From the NCBI GenBank assembly GCA_021613535.1, contig CP075493.1, forward strand, positions 17,546,001-17,610,000: a stretch of DNA of 64,000 nucleotides, given 5' to 3'. Under the pieces are notes generated by a model that was not told the DNA's origin, searched no databases, and saw nothing but the letters and a program-made list of their open reading frames with translations. Numbering within the stretch: the stretch's first letter is position 1; each line of letters starts with the position of its first letter. This document shows, one piece after another, positions 1 through 11,138 of the stretch. Source of the stretch: Adineta vaga. Lineage: Eukaryota; Rotifera. The position numbers and the translations under genes were made by a program.

Positions 1-1982
1 TAAATAGATTTGGATATGATAGTTCTTTGTTGCTCAACTAAAGTTCTAGGTGAATGTTCATTTCGTTTTTTTGAAGAACATTTCCATTTCATACAGACAT
101 CAATTATAAAAGATGAAATAAGACGAAGAATAATAATGAGACCACCATAAAGACTAATGAAAAGAGTAATTCCATAAGATAAGTCTGATCGATTTGTTAT
201 TGAATATGTACATAATGATGGAGAACATTTATGAAAATATTTTTCATATTTGATATCAGGTAACCAATTTCGAATGAAAAGATTATTTAAATATTCATTT
301 ACAGAGAAATTTTCATGTTCTGAAGTTAAAATTGAATTATTTGGATTAAAATTTATCTAAATCAAAAAGAAGATTTTTAGAAATATATTAACCCTTTTTT
401 TATACAAACTTTTTTAAGATTTGGAAAATAATCGAATAATAATTGAAGACATTTTGTTTCATATAAACAATCTAATGTACTTCGAAGAATTGCTTCGAGT
501 GGAGTACATCCTGTTAAGAATCCATTGATAATGATAGGATTTGACTTACATTTCATGCGAGTCCTATCCATGGATGTAATTGATTCATGGTTCAAAGGAC
601 AAAATGTTGCATCAATTACAAATATGTCTTCACTACATACTTTCTTGTCGTTTACAGAATCGGGTCCTACGTCGTACGATTCTAACTTTAAATCTTCATC
701 ATCTTCTGAATCATCCCGTATATGAATTATAAGATTTGTATTCAAAGCTGAAATGAAACGATGTGCTTGATTTGTATTTCTTAAATAAGTCAAAAATGAT
801 ATTATTCGAGATGATATACTGTTCTTTAAAGATTCAATTTTTCCATTAATTTCCATTTGAATTTGTTTTTCAGAACGAAGATAAAAAGTAACAAGTTCAT
901 TCTTATCAATATCAATCAGCATTTGAGAAATGATTTCTTCTGAAAGTGAACAAAAACTGGATAAAAGTTCAAACTAAAAATAAAGAAACAAAAAGAAATG
1001 CATTTAAGAGCATCATTGGAATGTTTAACTGACTTGTGAAAATGCTGTTGTTCGAAAATCCCAAACTCCATATTGACTTGCATTTTCAAAATATAATGCT
1101 TTAATCCATTTTTGATCAATGAAATTACTCAAACAAACAGGATGTATTGTCAAATTAATCGAAGTAAAATTTTGATAAGGTATTGATATTGTTGAACATA
1201 GACATAAAAGATTTTCGCCATGTTTATCATTTAATTGATTGAAAGTATCAATTGTAATATTAGATATAATGATGGTTGTGGGTTTTGTTTTCATCAAAGT
1301 AATATAGAATAAAATATAGAGACATACTAAAACAAACAAATTCTCATATGATGATTTCATTTCTTGATAAAATAAAAATAATCATATGGTGGTGGGCACA
1401 CTCTTTTCTTGCTTAAACACAATATCCCATTGCATGTAGATAGGTACGAAGTATTGAAACTTATAAGAATTCTGGGAGTACCAAAATCCATAGTTTTCTC
1501 GTTGGAGAGAATGGTAGATAATGATTTTAAAAAAGTCGAGTTTAAATTCCATCTAATCCAAGTTCATACTAAAACATGAATCCATACCTTCCGAATTATA
1601 AAGCACTATCCTTGTATGTTTCAAATGATTCGGACTTAATTTTAGAAAGAAATTTATGAAGATCAATACTATTAGACATGTTCATCATGTTCAGAACATT
1701 CATTCACTAGTATTACGTCATCGTCCACTCCACTGTCTCAAAATTCGCCATTTAAATTTGATTTATATGAAGAATTCTCATTGAAAAAATAAAATAAATT
1801 GTATATTATCTACCTGTAAGAAGAATAACATACAACCAAGTTTTATATTTTTCATGTTTAACAATAGTAGCTGGATCTTGAACATTATCATCATCATTAT
1901 ATTCATTTTCTTCTAACATAAAAAGATTGTAATTACATCCTTTTTTATAAAGCCATGTAAATAAAACTTTCAATTTTATCAT
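1..1982 (-). CDS. Bdelloid-type membrane protein of unknown function, 3' end outside window
   Basis: I assembled four exons: 1982..1814 (ATG at 1982), 1326..1034, 973..410 and 356..1 (running off the edge). All junctions are GT-AG and keep phase. The N-terminus is a short cytoplasmic stretch followed by a membrane segment that spans the exon 1/2 junction (from TWLYVILL into VCLYILFY). An extracellular region follows with conserved-looking Cys residues (LLCLCS, VCLSNFI), an acidic insert (DDSEDDEDLK) and the motif GCTPLEAILRSTLDCLY. The last exon holds a CSPSLCTY motif and a second membrane helix (LFISLYGGLIIILRLIS). This architecture matches a multigene family I recognise from bdelloid genomes; no function is known to me. 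Intron 1 (1327..1813) is about ten times longer than the other two. The start is the first ATG in frame with the membrane segment. Confidence 0.6.
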
Positions 1983-3006
1983 TGAAACAATAAATAAATA
2001 ATAAATATTTTCAAAAAATTTTGTGTTGATTTTGAAACTTGAAACGTAGTTGAAGTGTTTTTGTTCTAAAAATAAAACAATGAAAAAGATTAATTAATCG
2101 AGAACAATATATTAAAATATTTAATGACTAAATTTAACTTATAGATAGATTAATATTAGATGAAATGATTTTAAATGGTTCTGGAATAATCCGTAGGTTT
2201 TTCAAATCCAACGCCTCTTTTCAATGTTTTTTCTTCTTTATCATGATTAACAAAGTTTTTCAAAGAGAGAGAAAATATGTCATTGTATTATATTATTAGA
2301 AACATTACGTTTTTCCTAATAAAATGTTTCATCTGTTCATCTATTTTAAATCATGTTTTTCTGTAATAATCATTTGATGTTAAAGAATACAATTTATTCT
2401 GAAATTTTCAAATAAAAGTATTGAGAAGATAAATTTATTAAAAAAATATAACATTAGCATCTTTCTACTCAAGACGATATAAAATAATGATGATGATGAT
2501 GGATCAGAATGAGATGTTTGAATAATTACTTTTTTTCTTTATTCGCCTACATCCTTCTCTGCGTAAGCAATGCAACAATAATATTTTTAGAATTTTTTCA
2601 ATGACGATAGAAAAACTTATTTAATGTTCAATTAATTACAATAATCTATTTTTAATAGTTCAAATTTACGTCAACAATTCAGAACATTCAATAATAACTA
2701 ATCAGGAAAAACGTTTTGTTTTTATATTTAATTATAAATTCTCATGTTTTTACGTCAGTAATTCCATATGTTTTAATAAAACAAAAGGAGAAAAAAGAAA
2801 CTTATCTATTAAATTATTAGATTTAATCAACAACAAATTCATTTCTCTTTTTTATATCATAAATAGAAAATACTTTCATTAGAAGATATTTTTCATTTTA
2901 TTTTTCCTCCTTGACATTCCAATTTTTATCAAAACTACGAAACGATTAATTCTATGGAATATAAAAAGACAATAATTATTTCGAATGTCAATTTATTTAT
3001 TGTATT
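1983..3006. other. AT-rich intergenic region
   Basis: No coding region, RNA gene or repeat that I can support. It holds poly-A/T runs and a short GAT-rich run near 2488. Confidence 0.6.
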
Positions 3007-3895
3007 TTATTCGTAGATTTCAGATGTTACTTGAGTAGCATGATCGAAGTCACTACCACCTATGACTAGTACATTTCCATCTTTCAATACAGTCGTTTTA
3101 TGACTTGTTCTTTCATAATGCATGTCGCTAGTATTTGTCCATACTCCCTTGGACACATCATAAAGTTCAGAACTGTTTGTAAAATCACTAAGTGGGCCAC
3201 CACCACCACCACCAGAGACTAATATTTTTCCATTTTTTAACAAAGAAGCTGTATGCTGAAAACGACCTTGTTTCATATTCCCAGTAATTGTCCAAGATTC
3301 TGTCGATGGATCAAATAATTCTGTACTATTTAAAAGATTATCATCATTATCCAATCCACCACTCACTAGAACTTTACCATTGGATAATAAGGTAGCTGTA
3401 TGCCAATATCGCTCATACTTCATACTACCAATAAGTTTCCATGTTTGTGTTGATGGATCATATACTTCAGCATATTTTATTGCTTTAAAGTTAACACCAC
3501 CAGTAACTAAAACATTTCCATTTCGTAATACAGTTGCTGTATGATATAAACGTCCATAATGCATATTCGGAATATTTGTCCAAGTTTCTGTTGATGGATC
3601 ATATAATTCAGCGCTTTCACTTGCATCATCACCATATCCACCAACAACTAGAACTTGTCCGTTTGTTAATACTGATGCTGTATGAAGTTGTCGTTCGATA
3701 TTCATACTAGTAGTAGGTATCCAAAATCCTGTTGATGTTTCATATAATTCAGCTTGATTTAAAACGTATTTGACATTATACCCAAATATTCTGGTCCCCC
3801 TGCATATCCACCAGTAACTAATACTCGACCATCTTTTAATAAACTTGCTGCTTGATAAATTCGTCCATAATTTAAAATACCAGTTTCAGACCATT
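3007..3895 (-). CDS. Kelch-repeat protein, frameshifted
   Basis: Five to six Kelch blades of about 48 residues are visible. Each has a double-glycine strand (VLVVGGYG, VLVTGGVN, VLVSGGLD, ILVSGGGGG, VLVIGGSD), an AELYDPST-type strand and a trailing W. The uninterrupted part runs 3705..3007. A further blade lies upstream (3895..about 3785, WSETGILNYGR...VLVTGGYAGG) behind a TAG acceptor at 3896. It is joined to the main frame only through a 1-nt shift at a GGG run near 3781-3783. A donor-like GTAAGT at 3941 suggests another 5' exon that I could not define. Kelch proteins form beta-propellers that bind other proteins; this one lacks any visible BTB or other domain. The frameshift is either a homopolymer error or a real lesion. 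Confidence 0.7.
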
Positions 3896-4400
3896 CTAGA
3901 TAAAAGAAAACATAAATAATTAAAACTTTTCTTTAACTTACTTGATTGATTAGCTGTAGTAGAAGTTATTTTATAAAAAAAAAAGTTCTATAAATGAGAA
4001 TATGCTTACAACATGTTGATTTGTTGTGCATCTTATGTTTTACAAGAAGAGGATTGAAGTTGATAAAAAAAAGAACGAATACTTTATTTAATATTTGACT
4101 TATACATTTTTCACATTGTCATATAGGTCACAAAAGATAAGTAATACTTTTTGGAATAGATACTTTGTCATCATTCTTTTACATTTATATATATTTAATA
4201 GAAGTATATGAAAAATATAACATTCAAATTTTATTTAAATAGTCAGAGTTTAATTTATGAAGTTGATGGTACAATCACATTTTGTTCTCTACTGATTTTT
4301 TTCATCACGAACATTTTAATTTGATCCGTAAATTGAAATAAAGCAATCATAACAAATAATAATGCTGCGTCAAGAAATATAAAATTAATACGAAAATAAA
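3896..4400. other. AT-rich intergenic region
   Basis: It may hold an unplaced 5' exon of the Kelch gene ending at about 3942; otherwise nothing supportable. Confidence 0.4.
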
Positions 4401-4463
4401 GGGTGTGGGTGGGTGTGGGTAAGACTATGCTCTTAATCTACACCCACACCCACCCACCCTCAA
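4401..4463. repeat. Telomere-like G/C-arm palindrome
   Basis: G-rich arm (two GGGTGTGGGT units), a 20-nt spacer (AAGACTATGCTCTTAATCTA), then a C-rich arm ending CCCTCAAG. The arms are reverse complements built on TGTGGG. Confidence 0.85.
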
Positions 4464-4503
4464 GAAGTTGGTATGAAAGTTTAGAGTTTTCTTATAATGT
4501 GAA

Positions 4504-4640
4504 ACAGGGCAGGGCAGGTTAAAGGTTACGGAAATTTTTGCAGGGCAGGACAGGACAGGACAGGTTGTAGGTTGCCGAAATCTGAGAAGGGCAGGTTAAA
4601 GGTTGCCAAAATGTCTTGCCCTGCAGTACTCTATTTAGGA
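4504..4640. repeat. Degenerate GGCAGG / AGGTTAAAGGTTGCC repeat
   Basis: Three irregular copies of a module made of (GGCAGGACA)n followed by GGTTAAAGGTTGCCGAAAT. It ends with an inverted TTGCCCTGCAG, so the outer parts can pair. No coding potential. Confidence 0.6.
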
Positions 4641-4729
4641 CAGTTGCTCGCTAGGACATTTGCTCGTTATTATATTTCATCCCAAATGCTATAATCATCT
4701 AATTTCAAATGATAAAATTCAGAACAAAA

Positions 4730-4771
4730 GTGTGGGTGAGGGTATTGATTATTTATCTACACCCACACCCT
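4730..4771. repeat. Short telomere-like palindrome
   Basis: GTGTGGGTGAGGGTA, a short spacer, then TACACCCACACCC. Same arm order as the 4401 copy, with fewer units. Confidence 0.7.
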
Positions 4772-4996
4772 TCGTTTCAACAACTTATTAATTTTTTATC
4801 TTATACATCAAAACTTCATTATTCAAAAATTATTCAATTTAAATGATTATATACTTAAAAGTATTTTAAAATACTTTCCACAAATCTCCGATATTCGACT
4901 CGTTTTGTATATAATCAACAACTATTATTTGATTTCAATCAACTAAATGAATTTTTTTCTCCATTTTGACTTCAATGAAAATAGATTTTAGAAATT

Positions 4997-5050
4997 CTTG
5001 AGGGATGAGGGTGAATTATGAAAGAAAACAGCGTCACCCTCGCACTCTCA
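4997..5050. repeat. Degenerate palindrome of the TTGAGGG family
   Basis: TTGAGGGATGAGGGTGA ... TCACCCTCGCACTCTCAA. It keeps the TTGAGGG/CTCTCAA termini but has lost the TGTGGG pattern. Confidence 0.5.
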
Positions 5051-5223
5051 ACAAATATTTCAACGACAAAAAAAGTCTCTTGAAAAATGAAAAAATATTT
5101 TTCTATTTGTTTTTCTTTTTTCATTCTTTGATATACTCTTGATATTTATGTATATAAATTCATTTCATTCCTATATAAACACATATTGGCACATTTTTTC
5201 TTTTCTAATAAATTATTGAACAC

Positions 5224-6290
5224 ATGACGACGGCAAGTAGCAAAGCACAATGTTTTATTTGTCACAAAGATAAAATTGTTTATCATTGTGAAGGATGTGA
5301 AAAAGATTTTTGTCTCAATCATATAACAGCATATCGTGAAAAATTTCATGCAGAATTAAATGAAATGAAAATTGATCGTGATATATTTCAGCAAGTAATT
5401 TGTCAAGAACGACAAAAACCAGAAAATGAGGTTTTAATAAAACAAATTAATTAATGGGAAGAAAATTCCATTCTTAAAATAAAACAAACAGCAAAACAAT
5501 GTCAAGAAATGTTAACAAAACATATCTTAAGAATCATTTATTAATAATTGAAAGAAATTTTAATAAATTAATTGAACAAAGAAAATAAGAAAATGAATTC
5601 AATGAAATTGATTTAAATCAATTAACACATTTGACTAAGCAACTTATTCAACCATTGAAGATTTTCGTTCAACATAATCTATTACTATCAGCATTTCTCA
5701 ATGAAATTTCAGTCATTTCATTTGGTAAGTGTAAAAGATTCATTACTTTCGTTAATACAAAAATAGATCAGATTCTTTTACACAATATACAGACATATGT
5801 ATTTAATAAATGAGATTAGATAAACGGATAAGTAATGTAATGACAAAACAATTATTTAATTATTGCTGATCAAGAAAATAGACGTGTGTTGCGTTGAACA
5901 ATTGAATAGAAAAAATATCAAGAAATTCTTTGTTCTAATATTGATTGTTTTAATTTAGTAATGAATAAAAATGGTTTTATTTATTTTTGTGATTACGTAA
6001 AACATGAAGTAACACGATGGAAAGAAGGAGAAAAAGAAAGAATTTTAGTAGCAGGTGGAAATGGAAAAGGAAATCAACTCAATAATCCTTCTTCTATTTT
6101 TGTCGATGAATATGATTCGATTTATATTTCAGATCGTGATAATCATCGTGTAATACGTTGGTGTGAAGGAACTATTGCTGTTGGTTGTAATCGATCTGGA
6201 AAACAATCAAATCAATTGGATCAACCTTATGGTTTATCATTTGATTCTGATAATCACCGAATTCAAAAATTCCAAATATCTTTTGATTAA
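5224..6290 (+). pseudogene. B-box/NHL-repeat protein pseudogene
   Basis: It begins with ATG at 5224 and a B-box-like zinc finger (CFICHKDKIVYHCEGC...FCLNHI), then a coiled-coil-like stretch. The frame stops at 5452-5454 (TAA, followed by WEENSILKIKQ, which continues the family pattern). There is a later frameshift, another TAA before ENEFNEIDLNQL, and TGA/TAG stops before the NHL part. NHL repeats are readable at 5961..6290 (VAGGNGKGNQLNNPSSIFVDEYD, IYISDRDNHRVIRW, QPYGLSFDSD...NHRIQKF), with the last repeat internally deleted. Intact relatives are cytosolic TRIM-NHL-like proteins; this copy cannot encode a full-length product. Several lesions of different kinds make sequencing error unlikely. 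Confidence 0.75.
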
Positions 6291-6485
6291 AAAAGAAAAC
6301 GTTAATAAATTGATTTGATGAAGAAAACTAATAAGAAAAGAAGTATTGAGATCTATATGAAAGTTACATGAGGCCGATGGAGTGACAGCTGGATGGGCAA
6401 AGATGAGGCTGCTTTCTTTCATAATCTACTCCACCCGCACCCTACATGTGATGTTTACCACCACAAGTATAATCCACTAGAGACA

Positions 6486-6553
6486 AGGGTGGGTGTGGGT
6501 GTGATTGAACCGATAATATCTTAATCTACACCCACCCACACCCACACCCTCAA
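6486..6553. repeat. Telomere-like G/C-arm palindrome
   Basis: AGGGTGGGTGTGGGTGTG, a spacer containing ATCTTAATCTA (like the 4401 spacer), then ACACCCACCCACACCCACACCC and TCAAA. Confidence 0.85.
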
Positions 6554-6638
6554 ATCATATTCATTAAGTAACATTATTTCCATAGGTTGATCTTTATTTT
6601 AGTACATCAAGAAAAAGTAAGCGAACTCACAATTATTT

Positions 6639-6842
6639 TTAACCATAATCTTTATGTGCAATTCCATCAATAACTTTATTCCATTCAGGTCGATCTTTAC
6701 AAAATAAAGTTATACCAAGTTTTGGTAAAATATATTAAAACTTCCTAATCTCACAGAAATTAAACCAACAAAATTTGGATTTCTTAAATGGATTGGTGAA
6801 CTACAATTAGCACAAAATGCACGTTTTATAGTGTCGTAACAC
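6639..6842 (-). pseudogene. GFA / CENP-V-type zinc enzyme remnant
   Basis: The minus strand reads KRAFCANCSSPIHL...NFVGLISVRLGSF, then in a second frame PKLGITLFCKDRPEWNKV ending at TAA 6641..6639. The CxxCxSPI motif and the C-terminal CKDRPEW are typical of the GFA family (glutathione-dependent formaldehyde-activating enzyme-like, Pfam GFA). A 1-nt shift separates the two parts and no N-terminal zinc site is seen. I read it as the 3' remnant of a gene. Bdelloids carry many GFA genes of bacterial or fungal type, so foreign origin is possible but untested. Confidence 0.5.
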
Positions 6843-7403
6843 TTTTTGTATCTTAATCGTCCTAAATCGTTCGCTGATCTTGTATTTCAACATCTTTTTT
6901 CAGGTAAATAAAAATGTTACGAAATTCAATAGTATCGATACATTTGAACTAGATTATTGTCAACATTTTCTTTTTTCAGAATAAAATAAATAAAGAAAAC
7001 AAAGTATATGCTCAAACTATCCGTTCCACTAATGATCACAGAGCAACAGCAAGAGAGAATGGATGAGATCCATATGACATCGACAATAGAGTAATATTAT
7101 CATCATGAGGGTGTGTGGTTCGATTGTACGACTGTTCCTCACCGTAACAACCTCACTCACAGCCACAGCCACATCCTGCACACCTGAATATTCTATGGAG
7201 AGTCTCTCGATAGGTATGTTATTTTCAAGAAAAAAATGTCTATGCAACTAAGATCACTGCATTATAGTGATCAATTTGACGATGAGGTTCAATTCCTTTT
7301 CTTTCATGAAGTGAAAACACTACACTACTGCTAATATGCGTTTATTTGAGAGCACTGAAAAAGAATTCATAAAAACTAAATTATTAAAATTTTCTTATTG
7401 TGT

Positions 7404-9089
7404 TTAACTAGCATTGAGACTTTTCGGGGCTTCAACCCAATCGTAATGACCCACCCGTTTCAAGATGTCATTTTCACTGGAACGAGTGCCAGTAAAATCA
7501 TGAGGAAAGCCAATATCGAAATCGTATGCTTCGTCGATTTCTTCTTGAGTTAAACGCAGTTTTAAGGCATCGATACTATCTTGTAAATATTCTAGTTTTC
7601 GAACACCAACAATCGGAAAGATATATGGCTGCTTTGCCAAAACATAAGCCAAAGCAATTTGTGTCAGTGCCACCTTTCGTGATTTACCGATTTTATCCAG
7701 CACAGCTGTAATCGCTTTAATAGCTTCGGGTGAGTCTAAAATAATTTCACAGAGACAATATCTCTTACGTGACACACGTCAAACACTTTATCACAAGTTA
7801 AATTAAGAGATAGATTACACAAATATTCAAAGAAGCTTGTCTTTGTATTTCAAGCAAATATATTACTTCTTGCTTTCTATTTTGCTTGTAATATACTGAT
7901 GCTTTTTCTATGGCTCGGTTTTTGCGATGCAGACTGATTCGATCATCTAAAGAGCTATTAAAAGTCACAATGAAAGGATCTACTCTATATGACAATGTCA
8001 AAACAACTCTCCATAAACATAAGCCAAGTGCTGTTGCAAGGACTACTATCTGGGCAATCTTATATCTTATTGGAGATTATCTTTTGAACAACATTGCTAC
8101 TCTCAAAAGATATCACTTGTACACTCAGGAAATTCAGGAGGAAACATTATTTACATTTTGCGAGGCCTTGAAATGTTCTTCCCTGGTCACCTGCCTTCTT
8201 CATCGCTTCTAGTTGCTCTTGTGTTTTGAATTTTCCCTGACCATGGGCACCCCACGGTGCAAAGGCCATTCCTTCGTCTTGAACCATGGGTAGAATGTCC
8301 CTTTCTGCGTCGCGTTTGGCAGCGTTGTACAGCCCTTGGTAGACCGAGAACTGACGAAGTCCGTGATCTCTTGCATATTGATTTGCTTTTGAAACAACCC
8401 AGGCAGGTGTATCACTCACTCCCAAGTAGAGAATCTTGCCCGCTTTCACCAGATGATCGAGTGACTGCATCAATTCAGGAATTGAACAAGTATAATCCCA
8501 CCTAGAATAGAAAACACCAAATCTCAATTGAATTCGTGGAAGTTTCTATAAAATGTCAACGAACTATCTAAACTTCTGCTCCAGATAAATCTCTACTCAG
8601 CATCTATCGTATACTCATTCATCAAGCGGAAGTGAAACAAAATCATTACCAATACACATAGAGGAGATCGATATAATCGGTTTGAAGTTTCTTCAAAGAA
8701 GCGGCTAAACTTTCGTGTAAAGACTTAGCCGAGTTTCCAGAAAAATTCACATGAATCGGTTCTTTTTCCCAATCGAATCTATAGCCAGTTGCGAATTTAG
8801 TTGCAATTACTATTTGACTGCGGTTCTGTCGCTTAGCCATCCACTCTCCTATCCAGGTTTCACTTTGTTCGTTCTGATAGCTGTTTGCTACATCAATGAA
8901 GTTACCACCTGCATCGAAAAATGCATCGAGAACTTTAAAGCAATTGTCTTTGGATTGCGTGCCCATCGTTTCCCATGCATCACCAATAGACATTCCACCC
9001 AAACATAGTGGAGACACTCGAACAGCTGCGGTGGGCGATAGAATCCGGTATCGGCCTAGATCAGATGGAGGCAGTGGTGCTGGTTGCAT
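7404..9089 (-). CDS. Aldo/keto reductase, fungal aryl-alcohol dehydrogenase-like (AKR9 type)
   Basis: Three exons, 9089..8650, 8501..8155 and 7735..7404, join in phase (440+347+332 nt) to an intact 372-aa protein of normal family length. The N-terminus LGRYRILSP...[13 protein letters not shown] and motifs [23 protein letters not shown] and [11 protein letters not shown] are those of fungal norsolorinic acid reductase / aryl-alcohol dehydrogenase proteins, which reduce aromatic aldehydes with NADPH in the cytosol. The TIM-barrel tetrad is Asp66, Tyr71 and Lys98, but the expected His (fungal LYVHW) is Tyr146 (LYVYW), a one-base change from CAT. Intron 2 (7736..8154) is unusually long. Fungal-type sequence with rotifer-type introns suggests an old, domesticated transfer. 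The His-to-Tyr change may alter catalysis. Confidence 0.8.
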
Positions 9090-9606
9090 GTTATGGTTGA
9101 TACTGTTTGATAAAATTTACACAACGAGAATCTAAAAATAAGACTTTTCAATAAGATGAACATTTGAAAAAAGGCTTTCGAAACGAGAAAATCTATCTGG
9201 TGATGATTAACCTGAATCTCCATGTATTTTAAACAAAACTTGAGGTCAGTACGAGTATGAAGGATTCATGCGTACTACCAGTTACGATTAAATCAGAACT
9301 TTTGTCTAGAAATCAATAAAAAAAACGAAAAATCTAGTGCGTATTACGTTTGGAGAGACAACAACAAAATTTGCGATAGTGGGATCGAAAACGTATCTTT
9401 ATATACGAATCGGTGGCCCTTCGTAAATGTATGAAAAAGAGAAAAGACGCATCGTCATAAACACTACTAACACACTCGAGCAAAAGTACAGAATGAAAAA
9501 AGAGAAAAAATATCCTTACATATCATTAAAAATACATCATACTCTGACGGTATCCATTATTGAACTAAATGAGATAGTCCAGTACACAACGCTTTCATTG
9601 ATGATC
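9090..9606. other. Upstream region of the aldo/keto reductase
   Basis: No gene supported. It presumably holds the promoter of the minus-strand reductase; I see no clear TATA box in the right orientation. Confidence 0.4.
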
Positions 9607-9664
9607 GAGGGTGTGGTATGGGTGAGAGTGTGAGTACTACATCTGTTTATCACCCACACCCTCT
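9607..9664. repeat. Telomere-like palindrome bordering a GPCR fragment
   Basis: GAGGGTGTGGTATGGGTGAGAGTG, a spacer, then CACCCACACCCTC. It lies directly at the 3' edge of the minus-strand GPCR fragment that follows. Confidence 0.75.
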
Positions 9665-10110
9665 GATAGATGCCTTGGATAGGAAAACATATTTGTTGAA
9701 TATTGATAACATGATAGATAGGAGCATGAACATAAGCAAGTAAGGCTAGGAATGATGTGAATGGGATAACATGATAAGTCATCGATAGACTACTCCATGC
9801 TCGTAATTTTGCATTTTTAGAACTACATAAAAACCTAATATAAAAGAGAAAGTTGTTTCATGATAAATAATTTCTGCGACTTTAATGTAGTTTTGATTTA
9901 TAGAAGATTATCATCGTAATCGATATTAATAAAGCTCTTTGTTTAAAACTTACCAATCAATCAAAGCTAAGACAATAAACCATGATGGTTGAAATCTAGC
10001 CCAAAATAAAACATATGTATACATATTACATGCAATTTGTGATTGTGTTATGATATTCATAAAATAGCCCAACGTGAAGTAATCGTACAGGTATATTAAT
10101 AAAAACAACT
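9665..10110 (-). pseudogene. Rhodopsin-like GPCR fragment (about TM2-TM4)
   Basis: Two exons are readable: about 10110..9954 (YLYDYFTLGYFMNI...NMYTYVLFWARFQPSWFIVLALID) and 9834..9665 (FLCSSKNAKLRAWSS...MTYHVIPFTSFLALLAYVHAPIYHVI). They are joined by a GTAAGT/TTAG intron in phase (TG|G). The order TM helix, ALID+W/R, CSS-NAKLRAWSS loop and TM4 matches the TM3 to TM4 region of the large bdelloid peptide-GPCR family. There is no start, TM1 or TM5-TM7. The fragment is cut on both sides by telomere-like palindromes (10131-10177 and 9607-9664). An in-frame TAA lies just upstream of exon 1. Confidence 0.5.
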
Positions 10111-10130
10111 AGACAACCAATCATTATACT

Positions 10131-10177
10131 GAGGGTGTGGGTTAAGACTGTAGGCTAAAGTATACCCACAGTCTCAA
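10131..10177. repeat. Telomere-like palindrome
   Basis: GAGGGTGTGGGTTAAGACTGTAGGCTAAAGTATACCCACAGTCTCAAG in outline: one G-unit, a spacer like the 17.7 kb and 4.4 kb copies, and one C-unit. Confidence 0.75.
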
Positions 10178-11138
10178 GTTAAATATATAGTTAATCCGTG
10201 TTTTTTGGTACTTTACATCCATGCTTTTATATGCAGACTAATCATAAAGCATAATCAAGAACATTTGATGCGGGAGTGGAGTCAAAACGGAGGCGGAGCT
10301 GCCCATTTCTGACCACATTGCGACTTTTCTATATTATGTAACTCATCCAATCACTTCATTCTATCACCTATTTGCACATACTTTTTGTTCTCTATTCTTA
10401 AATATCACATTTAATCTTGTATTAATTATTTGAATATTCTATTAAAATCGCGTTATTGTACAACGATTTTTTGTCTTTCAATTTTTATTACGATTATGGT
10501 TATGCTTCAATTATTCGTTAATTTAGCAGAATGGTCTATTCATATGCATACTAATTTATTTTACTATTTTTGTTTTCACTCCGTGCGGTAATGAAAACGT
10601 CATGGAATCATATAGTAATATCGAAGTCAGTGTTTTTTAAAAAAATTGAAATTTGTAAAAAAAAGGGTGAAGATGTAGATGAGCATATTTAACTCATTTT
10701 GATATACACACTTTCATTCTAAAACTATTATTGTCGTTTTTCTTATATAAGATTGTCTGATCAATTAATTATTGGAAGTGCCGAAACGTTAAGCATAAAT
10801 ATATCTATCTTGATAAATGTGGATAAACCCGTTTTACTATGACAGAACTACATGACAACGCTGATCCAAATTACGAGTAACGTTTGACTTTCTTTGTTTT
10901 AAATTTAGTCATAAATGCAACGAAGTATGAAGAAAATATTCCATCAGCTTACATCTATTCGATCAAAGCAAATAACACTTTTCTGTTATATATTGAAAAG
11001 CATGATGTTCAGAACGAATATCCGTACAGGATATAATATATATTTATAATTAAGAGAAGTGAAAAAGAATTCAATTTTGTTAGAAATTAGTGGATTTGTT
11101 AATAGTCGAGTTTTAGGCAAAGCGTGCGATATGCTGTA
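10178..11138. other. Intergenic region downstream of the P-type ATPase
   Basis: AT-rich. A slightly GC-richer patch lies near 10270-10310 (CGGAGGCGGAGC). Nothing coding recognised. Confidence 0.5.

Noticed and set aside
377-725. Plus-strand open frame at 525-725
   Set aside because: Shadow of the minus-strand membrane-protein exon, which has the spliced structure and motifs.
7029-7247. 72-aa minus-strand frame
   Set aside because: Composition and lack of motifs suggest chance; the region also resembles a decayed palindrome (GAGGGTGTGTGG...).
7910-8212. 100-aa plus-strand open frame inside the reductase intron 2
   Set aside because: No recognisable motif; it overlaps the end of exon 2 of the intact minus-strand gene. 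The long intron may hide an old insertion, but I found no inverted ends.
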